Below, piece after piece: positions 56,921 to 64,000 of a stretch of 64,000 nucleotides of DNA. Within the stretch, counting starts at the first letter, position 1; the number at the start of each line of letters is the position of its first letter. Origin of the DNA: Couchioplanes caeruleus (lineage in GTDB: Bacteria; Actinomycetota; Actinomycetes; Mycobacteriales; Micromonosporaceae); contig NZ_CP092183.1 of NCBI RefSeq assembly GCF_023499255.1, positions 7,312,501 to 7,376,500 on the forward strand, given 5' to 3'. The notes under the pieces are model-generated. The model was not told where the DNA came from. It made no database searches and saw only the letters and a list, made by a program, of their open reading frames with translations. A program made the translations under genes and the position numbers.

Positions 56921-57874
56921 ATGCGGATCGTGGTCCTGACCGGGGGGATCGGTGGCGCCCGGTTCCTGGTGGGCGTGCGCGCGTGGGCGCGACGGGTAGG
57001 CGCCGACGTCACGGCGGTGGTGAACGTCGGTGACGACGTACGCCTGCACGGCCTGCAGATCTGTCCCGACCTGGACAGCGTCATGTACACGCTGGGCGGC
57101 GCCGCCGACCCGGAGCGCGGGTGGGGCCGGGTCGGCGAGACGTGGGTCGTCAAGGAGGAGCTGGCCAGGTACGGCGCGGAGCCCGGCTGGTTCGGCCTCG
57201 GCGACAAGGACACCGCCACCCATCTCGTCCGCACCACCATGCTGAACGCGGGCTACCCGTTGTCGCAGGTGACCGCCGCGCTGTGCGAGCGCTGGCAGCC
57301 GGGCATCACCATGCTCCCGGCCACCGACGACCGGCTGGAGACCCACGTGGTGGTCGACCTGGACGGGCAGCGGGCCATCCACTTCCAGGAGTGGTGGGTG
57401 CGCTACCGCGGTGACGTGCCGACGCACCGGTTCGTCTTCGTGGGCGCGGACAAGGCGAAGCCCGCCGCCGGGGTGCTGGCGGCGATCGCGGCCGCTGACG
57501 TGGTGCTCGTGGCCCCCAGCAACCCCGTCGTCAGCATCGCGCCGATTCTCGCCGTACCGGGGCTCAAGGAGGCCGTCGTGGACGGCCCGGCGCCGATCGT
57601 GGGGGTTTCACCGATCATCGGCGGGGCACCCGTGCGCGGCATGGCCGACCGCTGCCTCGCCACGCTGGACGTCGAGGTCAGCGCGGCCGCGGTGGGTGCC
57701 CTGTACGGCGCCCGCTCGTCCGGAGGGCTCCTCGACGGGTGGCTGGTCGACGAGACCGACGCGCAGGCCGCTGTCCCGGGCGTGCGCACGAAGGCCGTGC
57801 CGCTGTGGATGAGCGACGAGGAGGCGACGTCCGCGATGGTCGCTGCGGCGTTGGAGCTGGCGGGGGTGGCATGA
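56921..57874 (+). CDS. cofD: 2-phospho-L-lactate transferase type enzyme (CofD/FbiA)
   Basis: 317 residues from ATG 56921. CofD joins the activated phospho-lactyl or phosphoenolpyruvyl group to FO, giving (dehydro-)F420-0. Features are IVVLTGGIGGARFLVGVRAWA, AVVNVGDDVRLHGLQICPDLDSVMYTLGG (the metal-binding Asp), LGDKDTATHLVRTTMLNAG, and ADVVLVAPSNPVVSIAPILAVPG with a late GMADRCLATLDVEV. It heads the plus-strand cofD, cofE, NUDIX group, divergent from the Pro-rich membrane gene. Confidence 0.96.
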   Translation: MRIVVLTGGIGGARFLVGVRAWARRVGADVTAVVNVGDDVRLHGLQICPDLDSVMYTLGGAADPERGWGRVGETWVVKEELARYGAEPGWFGLGDKDTATHLVRTTMLNAGYPLSQVTAALCERWQPGITMLPATDDRLETHVVVDLDGQRAIHFQEWWVRYRGDVPTHRFVFVGADKAKPAAGVLAAIAAADVVLVAPSNPVVSIAPILAVPGLKEAVVDGPAPIVGVSPIIGGAPVRGMADRCLATLDVEVSAAAVGALYGARSSGGLLDGWLVDETDAQAAVPGVRTKAVPLWMSDEEATSAMVAAALELAGVA

Positions 57875-57956
57875 CCGCCCGCACGGAGCCTCACCCGCGA
57901 CGGCCGGCGGCGGCCGGGACGGCGAGGGCCAGATGGGCATGCCAGGGAGGCACATC

Positions 57957-58976
57957 ATGACCGCGATGGAGGGCCTGGAGATCCTGCCGGTGCACGGCAT
58001 CGGCGACGTGACGGCCGGGGACGACCTGGCCGAGCTGATCACCCGGAACGCGCCGTGGCTGCGCGACGGCGACGTGCTCGTGGTGACCAGCAAGATCGTC
58101 TCGAAGGCGGAGGGGCGCCTGGTCGAGGTGCCCGCCGACGGCCCGGAGCGCGAGGCCGCCCGCGCGGAGGTCCTCGCGGCGGAGACCCGGCGGGTGGTGG
58201 CCCGGCGGGGCGCGACCGCGATCGTGCAGACCCACCACGGTTTCGTGATGGCCGCCGCCGGCATCGACGCGTCCAATGTCGACAAGACGCATCTGGTGCT
58301 GCTGCCCGCGTCCCCGGACGACTCGGCCCGTCGGTTGCGCGCCGGCCTGGCGGCCCGTGGCCTGCACGTCGGCGTCATCGTCTCCGACACGATGGGCCGC
58401 ACGTGGCGCAACGGGCTCACCGACGTCGCGCTGGGCGCGGCCGGGATCGAGCCGTTCCGCGACCACCGGGGCGAGATCGACCCGTACGGCAACGAGCTGC
58501 AGCTCACCCAGATGGCCGTGATCGACGAGCTGGCCGCCGCGGGCGAGCTGGTGAAGGGCAAGTGCGACCAGGTGCCGGTCGCGGTGGTGCGCGGTTATCC
58601 GGGCGCGGGCGCCGCGGACACCCCCGGCGCGGACGTCCTGCTGCGGGACGCGGCCAGCGACATGTTCTCCTTGGGTACGGCGGAAGCACACGCGGAGGGC
58701 CTGCGCGCGGCGGCCACCCTGCCGGAGTCCGCGACGGACGAGCCGGCGAGCGCCGAGGCGGTGCAGCGGGCGATCGCCACGGCCGGCCTCGACGGCACGG
58801 TCGCGGTGCCGTCGCCGCAGACGCTGCGGTGCACCGCCCCGGACCCCACGCCCGCCGGGCTGATGCGCTTCGGCGCGGACGTGCAGCGGCTCCGGTCGGC
58901 GCTGGCCGCCGAGGGGCTCGTGTCCGCGGTCGCGTACGACGGGACGGGCGCCACCATCGCGGTGTCCGCCGCATGA
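57957..58976 (+). CDS. cofE: Coenzyme F420-0:L-glutamate ligase (CofE/FbiB N-terminal type)
   Basis: 339 residues from ATG 57957 behind GGGAGG. The first about 245 residues are CofE: VLVVTSKIVSKAEGRLVEV, TRRVVARRGATAIVQTHHGFVMAAAGIDASNVD, VIVSDTMGRTWRNGLTDVALGAAGIEPF, QLTQMAVIDELAAAGELVKGK. It adds gamma-linked glutamates to F420-0. The last 95 residues (SPQTLRCTAPDPTPAGLMRFGADVQRLRSALAAEG) do not form the nitroreductase-like FMN domain found in mycobacterial FbiB (about 448 residues), so the dehydro-F420 reduction step must be done elsewhere. It overlaps the NUDIX start by 4 nt. Confidence 0.94.
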   Translation: MTAMEGLEILPVHGIGDVTAGDDLAELITRNAPWLRDGDVLVVTSKIVSKAEGRLVEVPADGPEREAARAEVLAAETRRVVARRGATAIVQTHHGFVMAAAGIDASNVDKTHLVLLPASPDDSARRLRAGLAARGLHVGVIVSDTMGRTWRNGLTDVALGAAGIEPFRDHRGEIDPYGNELQLTQMAVIDELAAAGELVKGKCDQVPVAVVRGYPGAGAADTPGADVLLRDAASDMFSLGTAEAHAEGLRAAATLPESATDEPASAEAVQRAIATAGLDGTVAVPSPQTLRCTAPDPTPAGLMRFGADVQRLRSALAAEGLVSAVAYDGTGATIAVSAA

Positions 58977-59527
58977 GCCTCTTCGACGACGCCGCCGGTG
59001 TCCTGAGCGGATGGTCGGCCACGTCCGAGGCGGCCGACCTGGCCCGCAAGCGCACGCTGGAGCTGCTCGGCGCGGGCCCGGTGGCGATGACCCGCGCGCA
59101 CCGGCCGGGCCACGTCACGGCCAGCACGCTGATCGTGGACGAGAACCGCCGCGTGCTGCTCTGCCTGCACGGCCGCCTCGGCATGTGGATGCAGGTCGGC
59201 GGCCACTGTGAGCCGGGCGACCCCACGCTCGCGGCGGCCGCGCTGCGCGAGGCGACGGAGGAGTCCGGGATCGACGACCTGCGCCTCGACCCGGACCCGA
59301 TCGACATGGACGTGCACGCGGTCCGCTGCGCCCCGGCCGACGGGGAGCCGGCCGGTCCGTCCTGGCACTACGACGTCCGCTTCCTCGCGGTCTGCCCGGC
59401 GGGCACGGTGGAGCGGATCAGCGAGGAGTCGGCGGACCTGGCCTGGTTCACCGCCGGCGCCCTGCCGACGCCGCTCGCGAGCGGCGTGGAGCAGCAACTG
59501 GCGCCGGCGTTCGCCCGGCTTCGATAG
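58973..59527 (+). CDS. NUDIX hydrolase
   Basis: 184 residues from ATG 58973, overlapping the cofE stop (ATGA). The NUDIX box is GGHCEPGDPTLAAAALREATEESGI, outlined here only by its ends: GHCEPGD at the front and REATEESG at the catalytic helix, with all metal-binding Glu present. A conserved RPGHVTASTLIVDENRRVLL precedes it. The substrate (a nucleoside diphosphate linked to another group) is unknown; the place after cofE suggests a house-cleaning role tied to F420 synthesis, but this is inference. It ends directly against convergent manC. Confidence 0.9.
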   Translation: MSLFDDAAGVLSGWSATSEAADLARKRTLELLGAGPVAMTRAHRPGHVTASTLIVDENRRVLLCLHGRLGMWMQVGGHCEPGDPTLAAAALREATEESGIDDLRLDPDPIDMDVHAVRCAPADGEPAGPSWHYDVRFLAVCPAGTVERISEESADLAWFTAGALPTPLASGVEQQLAPAFARLR

Positions 59528-60643
59528 CTAGATGTAGCTGATCTCGCCCTTGTCGCGGAGTTCGTCCACGATGGACTTGACCTCCTGGGCGCGGTCGCGC
59601 GGGCAGACCAGCACCGCGTCGGGCGTGTCGACCACGATCAGGTCGCGGACGCCCAGCGCCGCGACGAGCCGGCCCGAGTTCGGGACCACGACCAGGTTCT
59701 CCGTCTCGCGCAGGATCACGCCCGGCTTCTCGACCTCGTGGTGGCCGACGATCACGTTGCCGGCCGCGTCGGCCGCGAGGACCTCGCCGAGGGTGTGGAA
59801 GTCACCGACGTCGTTCCAGCCGAAGTCGCCCGGGACCGTGCCGACCCGGCCGACCGCCGCCGCGCCCTCCATCACCGCGTAGTCCACGGAGATCCGGGGC
59901 AGGGTCTGCCAGACCTCACCGAGCACCTCCTCACGGGACGCCGACTCCCACGCCTGCGCGATCCGCGAGATGCCGGCGTGCAGTTGCGGCTGCTGGCGGG
60001 CGAGCTCGGCGAGGAACACGTCGACCCGCCACACGAACATGCCGGCGTTCCACAGGTAGTTGCCGGACTTCACGTAGCTCTCGGCCACCTCGTACGAGGG
60101 CTTCTCCTTGAACTCCTCGACCGCGAGCACCGCGCCCTCGCCGACCGGGCCGCCGCACTGCACGTAGCCGTACCCGGTCTCCGGGCGCGTCGGGGTGATG
60201 CCGAGCGTCATGAGCAGGCCCTGCCGGGCACCCGCCATGGCCTGCTCGATGACCCCGATGAACCGCTCGCCGTCGGCGATGAGGTGGTCCGCCGCGAACG
60301 ACCCCATGACCGCCTCCGGCTCCCGGCGGGCGATCACGGCCGCGGCCAGGGCGATGGCCGCGCACGAATCGCGCGGCGACGGCTCGACGAGGATGTTCTC
60401 CTCCGGTACGGCGGCGAGCTGACGGGACACGGCGGCCGCGTGCGCCACCCCGGTCACCACGTACACCTGGGACGGGTCGGCCAGTGGCAGCAGCCGCTGG
60501 ACGGTGGCCTGCAGCAGCGAGTCGTCCGTGCCGGTCAGCGGGTGCAGGAACTTCGGGTGACCGGCGCGAGACAGCGGCCAGAGACGAGTACCACTGCCAC
60601 CTGCGGGGATGACGGCGTAGAGCCCACCCGGATTCTCACTCAT
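59528..60643 (-). CDS. manC: Mannose-1-phosphate guanylyltransferase
   Basis: 371 residues from ATG 60643. It makes GDP-mannose from mannose-1-phosphate and GTP. Motifs are YAVIPAGGSGTRLWPLSRAGHPKFLHPL (nucleotide-binding), VEPSPRDSCAAIALAAAVI, GSFAADHLIAD, ETGYGYVQCGG, FKEKPSYEVAESYV, NYLWNAGMFVWRVDVFL, SVDYAVMEG and PGDFGWNDVGDF. GDP-mannose supplies phosphatidylinositol mannosides and protein O-mannosylation in actinomycetes. The glycosyltransferase gene is 22 bp upstream on the same strand; mycobacterial Rv3264c is the counterpart. Confidence 0.96.
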   Translation of the reverse strand: MSENPGGLYAVIPAGGSGTRLWPLSRAGHPKFLHPLTGTDDSLLQATVQRLLPLADPSQVYVVTGVAHAAAVSRQLAAVPEENILVEPSPRDSCAAIALAAAVIARREPEAVMGSFAADHLIADGERFIGVIEQAMAGARQGLLMTLGITPTRPETGYGYVQCGGPVGEGAVLAVEEFKEKPSYEVAESYVKSGNYLWNAGMFVWRVDVFLAELARQQPQLHAGISRIAQAWESASREEVLGEVWQTLPRISVDYAVMEGAAAVGRVGTVPGDFGWNDVGDFHTLGEVLAADAAGNVIVGHHEVEKPGVILRETENLVVVPNSGRLVAALGVRDLIVVDTPDAVLVCPRDRAQEVKSIVDELRDKGEISYI

Positions 60644-60665
60644 GCGCACGGAGTGTAACGAATCG

Positions 60666-61811
60666 TCAGCCTGCCACGCGGTTCCAGGTCGCGACGTGCA
60701 CCTCGGCGCTGGACGCCCAGGTGAACTCCTTGGCCCGGTCGAAGCCCGCCTTGGCCAGCGTGAGCCGGCGCGGCTCGTCGTGCAGCAGGTCGGCGAGGTC
60801 CTGGGCGATGCGGTCCGGCTCCTCGGTCGTGTACGCGACCGCGTCCCCGCCGACCTCGGGCAGGGAGAGCCGCGGCGTGGTGAGCACCGGCGTGGCGCAG
60901 GCCATCGCCTCGAGGATCGGCAGCCCGAAGCCCTCGCCGAACGACGGGTAGCAGGCCACCAGCGCGCCGCCGAGGAAGCCGGGCAGGTCCGCGTACCGCA
61001 GGTAGCCGGGGCGCAGCAGGCGCAGGTGCGAGGGCACCTCGGCGACGGCCCGGTCGATGTCGTCGTCGTGGCCCTGCCCGCCCGCGATGACCAGCGCCGG
61101 CGGGTGCGGCCAGTCGGCGACCGCCCGGGACCAGCCACGGATCAGGTTGGGCACGTTCTTGCGGGGCTCCTTGGCGCCCAGGAAAGCGACGTAGCCGGTG
61201 TCGCCGAGGCCGAGCCGGGCCCGGACGCGGGCCTTCTCCTCGTCGCTGGGCGCGTGGAAGGCGGTGTGGTCGACCCCGTGGTACGCGACGTCGATGTGCG
61301 TCGGGTCGGCGTCCAGCAGCCGGATCAGCTCGTCGCGGGTGGCCTTGCTGGGCACGATGACCCGGGCGGCCCGGCGCAGCGACGTCTTGATGGCGCTGCG
61401 GAAGAAGGTCCGCTTGGTGTTGTCGTAGTGCTCCGGCTCGGTGAAGAACGTCGCGTCGTGCACGGTGACCGTGACCGGACATCCCGCCCGCAGCGGGCAG
61501 GTGTAGAACGGCGAGTGCAGCACCTGCGCGCCGACCTGCTGGGCGAGCAGCGGCAGGCCGGTCTGCTCCCAGGCGAGGCGGGCCGGGCGGTGCTGGACCG
61601 CGGCGGGACCCGCGATGACCTCCGCGCCGGCGAGCATCCGGGAGTAACGCTCCGCATCGGAACGCTGGGCCACGACGGCCAGGTCGATGCGGTCGCCGCC
61701 GATCGCGGCGAGGGCGCCGAGCAGCCCGTCGACGTATCTCCCGACACCGCCTCGGTCGGCGGGGACGCTCGTGGCGTCGACGAGGACTCGGGGCGGACGA
61801 CCGGCGGTCAC
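60666..61811 (-). CDS. Family 4 glycosyltransferase
   Basis: 381 residues from GTG 61811 with GAGGAG 8 nt upstream. GT-B fold, GT4 pattern: RVLVDATSVPADRGGVGRYVDGLLGAL, HSPFYTCPLRAGCPVTVTVHDATFF, ARVIVPSKATRDELIRLL, YVAFLGAKEPRKNVPNLIRGWS, and the C-terminal ACYPSFGEGFGLPILEAMACATPVLTT with the E-x7-E sugar-nucleotide site. With manC next to it, GDP-mannose is a reasonable donor; the mycobacterial gene at this place, wbbL1, is a rhamnosyltransferase of another family. The acceptor is unknown. Confidence 0.92.
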   Translation of the reverse strand: MTAGRPPRVLVDATSVPADRGGVGRYVDGLLGALAAIGGDRIDLAVVAQRSDAERYSRMLAGAEVIAGPAAVQHRPARLAWEQTGLPLLAQQVGAQVLHSPFYTCPLRAGCPVTVTVHDATFFTEPEHYDNTKRTFFRSAIKTSLRRAARVIVPSKATRDELIRLLDADPTHIDVAYHGVDHTAFHAPSDEEKARVRARLGLGDTGYVAFLGAKEPRKNVPNLIRGWSRAVADWPHPPALVIAGGQGHDDDIDRAVAEVPSHLRLLRPGYLRYADLPGFLGGALVACYPSFGEGFGLPILEAMACATPVLTTPRLSLPEVGGDAVAYTTEEPDRIAQDLADLLHDEPRRLTLAKAGFDRAKEFTWASSAEVHVATWNRVAG

Positions 61812-61982
61812 GTGGCAACTCCTCACATCTGTGGGCCAGACCACTGGCAAGGGTACGCCGCTCGATGCCTCCTGTGTCGACCGCGACGCCCGGCGACACC
61901 GCTTAGTTACCCGGGCTTTCCCCGGTCGTCCCGGCCCGGCAGCAACCGCTCACTGTCAGTCATCCGACTATCGTCGGTACCG

Positions 61983-62702
61983 ATGACTGAGACGATTCCG
62001 GCGGCCCTCGCGGCTGCCGTCCGCCGTGACCCCACCACGCCGCTGCTGACCTGGTACGACGACGCCTCGGGCGACCGTACCGAGCTGTCCGGCGCGACGA
62101 TGGACAACTGGGTCGCCAAGACGGCCAACCTGCTGGTGGACGGCGCCGGCCTGGGTTCCGGCGACACGGCGGCGGTGCTGCTGCCACCGCACTGGCAGAC
62201 GGCCGCGGTCCTGTTGGGCGCCTGGGCCGCGGGGCTCGAGGTGTGTACGGGTCCGGCTCCGCAGCCGGCCGACATCCTCTTCGCCTGGCCCGGGACGGTG
62301 CAGGCGGCGGACGCCTGGAAGACAGGGGACCGCTACGTGACAGGCCTCCTGCCGCTCGCCATGCCGCTGCGGCCGCTCCCGCCGGGCTTCGCGGACTACA
62401 CCGTCGAGGTACGCGGCTACGGCGACCGCTTCGTGGCGTACCAGCCGGTCACCGGCGAGGACGTCGCCCTCGACGGCACGGACCACGGCACGATCTCGGG
62501 TACGGCGGCGGCGCGCGCGCAGGAACTCGGCATCGGGCCGGCCGCGCGCGTGCTCGTGGACGCCGGAACCCACCCGGACCCGGTCGACTGGCTCCTCGCC
62601 CCCCTGTACGCCGGGGCGAGCATCGTGCTCTGCGCCAACCTGGACCGGACGACGCTGGAGAAGCGCGCCGCGGCGGAGAACGTGACGCTGACCCTCGCCT
62701 GA
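61983..62702 (+). CDS. TIGR03089-type protein, isolated AMP-binding N-terminal domain
   Basis: 239 residues from ATG 61983. It resembles only the first part of an acyl-CoA synthetase: PLLTWYDDASGDRTELSGATMDNWVAKTANLL, GDTAAVLLPPHWQTAAVLLGAWAAGLEV, GPAARVLVDAGTHPDPVDWLLAPLYAGASIVLCANLD. The AMP-binding P-loop (TSGTTGxPKG) and the adenylating C-terminal domain are absent. Such stand-alone proteins occur in actinobacteria at this place (mycobacterial Rv3268). The role is unknown. It is divergent from the glycosyltransferase with 171 bp between. Confidence 0.85.
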   Translation: MTETIPAALAAAVRRDPTTPLLTWYDDASGDRTELSGATMDNWVAKTANLLVDGAGLGSGDTAAVLLPPHWQTAAVLLGAWAAGLEVCTGPAPQPADILFAWPGTVQAADAWKTGDRYVTGLLPLAMPLRPLPPGFADYTVEVRGYGDRFVAYQPVTGEDVALDGTDHGTISGTAAARAQELGIGPAARVLVDAGTHPDPVDWLLAPLYAGASIVLCANLDRTTLEKRAAAENVTLTLA

Positions 62703-62719
62703 CGGCCGCTCCCGACCGG

Positions 62720-63169
62720 CTACGGCCGCGCCGGAGGGGCGCCGGTGTCTTTCTGGGCAGGCCCATCCGAGATGGTCACGCCTTGTCCGTCGTGCACGAC
62801 GACGCCGGCACGACGGACCGTGACCCGCGCCCGAGACGCGGAGCGGCGTGCCGACCGGCCGATCGTCGGCGGCGGCTGGACGTCCTTCGTGATGGCCACA
62901 TCCCCACGGGGCCGGGTCACGAGGTAGGCGACGTCCTCGGCGTCGAGCTCGGCGAGCCCGGAACCGTCGTCCGGCGCCCCGGCGCCCCCGGAGCGGCTGT
63001 AGGACCGGCGTGCCTGCGCCAGGCTGAAGGCGCCGAACAGGAAGCTGCCGATGCTGGCGCACTGGTCGAGGACGCTCAACGGGCCGCCGGCGAGGGCGAA
63101 ACCGAGGACGGTCAGCAGAATGCCGGTGCCGGCGAGGAGGATCCAGGTCTTGCCGACCGTACGTCTCAC
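62720..63169 (-). CDS. Small membrane protein, unknown
   Basis: 149 residues from a GTG. Two close membrane helices (about residues 9-28 and 33-50) are followed by a cytosolic or external part with EDVAYLVTRPRGDVAITKDVQPP and an RRAGVVVHDGQGVTISDGP ending. No family is recognised. Its start overlaps the stop of the upstream gene by 4 nt, so the two are one transcription unit. Confidence 0.65.
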   Translation of the reverse strand: MRRTVGKTWILLAGTGILLTVLGFALAGGPLSVLDQCASIGSFLFGAFSLAQARRSYSRSGGAGAPDDGSGLAELDAEDVAYLVTRPRGDVAITKDVQPPPTIGRSARRSASRARVTVRRAGVVVHDGQGVTISDGPAQKDTGAPPARP

Positions 63170-63984
63170 AGTGACCGCCCCCCGAGACCACCCGCGTCGC
63201 GCCCCGGCCGATCGGTTCCTCGCATGTCGTCCCGCCCCCTCTGTATCCGTCGTCGTTCCCGGTCGACCTCCGGGTTGTCGAACACCGGCGACGTCGTACG
63301 CACGCCGAGCTCCCCGTGGTAGGTGTCCGCGCCGCCCCGCTCCCGATCGGTGCGATCCGCCCCCGGGCCGCTACGAGCCGGCCACGCGTTCGTCCGGGAC
63401 GGCCCCCGGTCCGTGCGGGACAGGTCCCGGTCGCGCCGCAGGTCGACGAGCCGGTCGTGCAGGCGCGTCCGGTCGAAGCCGGGCCGGCTCAGCTCCACCC
63501 GGCTCCTGAGCTCGTTCCCGGCGCCGACCACGGCCACCTCGGCGTCGCGTACCCGGGCCGTGCCGAACAATCCCCGCACGGACGCGTCGTCCACGTCGCC
63601 GCGGGCGCCGCGAATGAGGTCCCGGTCGTCGGCGCGCCCGGCGACCGCCAGCGCATGCCTCAGGAACGCCGCCAGGTCACGGTCGGCTTCACGATCCACG
63701 AGCTCCGCTGCTCGTACGGCCCTGTCAGCGGTGCGGTCCCGCAGGGTCTTCGCCAGCAGGCCGCAGAGCCTGGCATCGCGCAGCAGCAAGTCCTCGAGCG
63801 GCAGCACCGAGATATCGAAGACGACCCGCTTCTCGATGTCGGTACGGGTGCCGTTCCCCAGGTGCACGTAGGCGCAGTCGTACACCTCGACCCGGTGGTG
63901 CGCCTTCACCGGCAACCGCTCCTGCGAGCCGTCGGGCCCGGGGCGTCCGAGGATCGCGCGAAGCCGGCGCTGGAACCGGGCCAC
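63166..63984 (-). CDS. Unknown protein at the window edge, possibly N-terminally incomplete
   Basis: 272 residues within the window if the GTG at 63984 is the start; the frame may run on past the right edge. The first part is mixed (EVYDCAYVHLGNGTRTDIEKRVVFDISVLPLEDLLLRDARLCGLLAKTL), the middle has an Asp/Arg-rich LVDREADRDLAAFLRHALAVAGRADDRDLI, and the last 90 residues are Arg/Asp/Gly low complexity. I do not recognise a family. It precedes the small membrane-protein gene with a GTGA overlap. Confidence 0.55.
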   Translation of the reverse strand: MARFQRRLRAILGRPGPDGSQERLPVKAHHRVEVYDCAYVHLGNGTRTDIEKRVVFDISVLPLEDLLLRDARLCGLLAKTLRDRTADRAVRAAELVDREADRDLAAFLRHALAVAGRADDRDLIRGARGDVDDASVRGLFGTARVRDAEVAVVGAGNELRSRVELSRPGFDRTRLHDRLVDLRRDRDLSRTDRGPSRTNAWPARSGPGADRTDRERGGADTYHGELGVRTTSPVFDNPEVDRERRRIQRGRDDMRGTDRPGRDAGGLGGRSL

Positions 63985-64000
63985 CGACCCGCCGCGGACC

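Overview
The window is high-GC, densely packed DNA from an actinomycete. The family is most likely Micromonosporaceae (an Actinoplanes- or Micromonospora-like organism). This rests on WhiB, LpqB-MtrB-MtrA, the F420 biosynthesis genes including a fused CofG-CofH FO synthase, SecA with the S30AE/ComF neighbourhood, a DUF397/XRE pair, frequent GTG and TTG starts, and GC-rich hairpin terminators. The organism assignment is inference from gene content, not from a marker gene.

Layout. 0-7 kb: tRNA-Ala, a YqgE/AlgH protein, an MTA phosphorylase, two short-chain dehydrogenases (one broken by a frameshift) behind an AraC regulator, and a secreted collagen-like protein. 6.8-12.8 kb: tmRNA (ssrA), a membrane-anchored CBM2 protein, smpB, an M23 peptidase, ftsX, ftsE and prfB, all on the minus strand. 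This joins trans-translation to the FtsEX division module and its likely hydrolase. 12.8-19.3 kb: a PadR regulator, proline catabolism (pruA), a polytopic membrane protein, a rhodanese, an Lrp regulator, a small HTH protein and a conserved secA-neighbour protein. 20-32.4 kb: secA, two GNAT genes, hpf, comF, lpqB, mtrB, mtrA. 32.4-37.7 kb: the efeUOB iron-uptake operon, a DUF397/XRE pair and a truncated adenosylhomocysteinase. 38.3-43.7 kb: manA, a CDF transporter, a SIS-domain protein, a Trm112-like protein and manB. 43.8-50.7 kb: endonuclease V, a GAF regulator with aldehyde dehydrogenase and DUF779, a methyltransferase, a GNAT protein, a DUF3455 protein and a polysaccharide deacetylase. 50.9-62.7 kb: DUF3499, a metallopeptidase-family protein, whiB2, fbiC, a Pro-rich membrane protein, cofD, cofE, a NUDIX protein, manC, a glycosyltransferase and a TIGR03089-type protein. 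The window ends with two unknown genes.

From 20 kb to 62 kb the order parallels the Mycobacterium tuberculosis secA1-lpqB-mtrBA-sahH-manA-manB-whiB2-fbiAB-manC block (recalled from knowledge, not computed). The main departures are efeUOB and the DUF397/XRE pair between mtrA and the sahH position, the sahH homologue reduced to about 126 residues, and fbiC lying beside fbiA. Working together, manA, manB and manC would make GDP-mannose for the envelope; fbiC, cofD and cofE would make coenzyme F420; MtrAB-LpqB would couple envelope state to division; and SmpB with tmRNA would rescue stalled ribosomes. Several gaps between otherwise conserved genes are filled with short GC-rich tandem repeats that look non-coding. 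I see no CRISPR array, no recognisable transposase or integrase, and no biosynthetic gene cluster.
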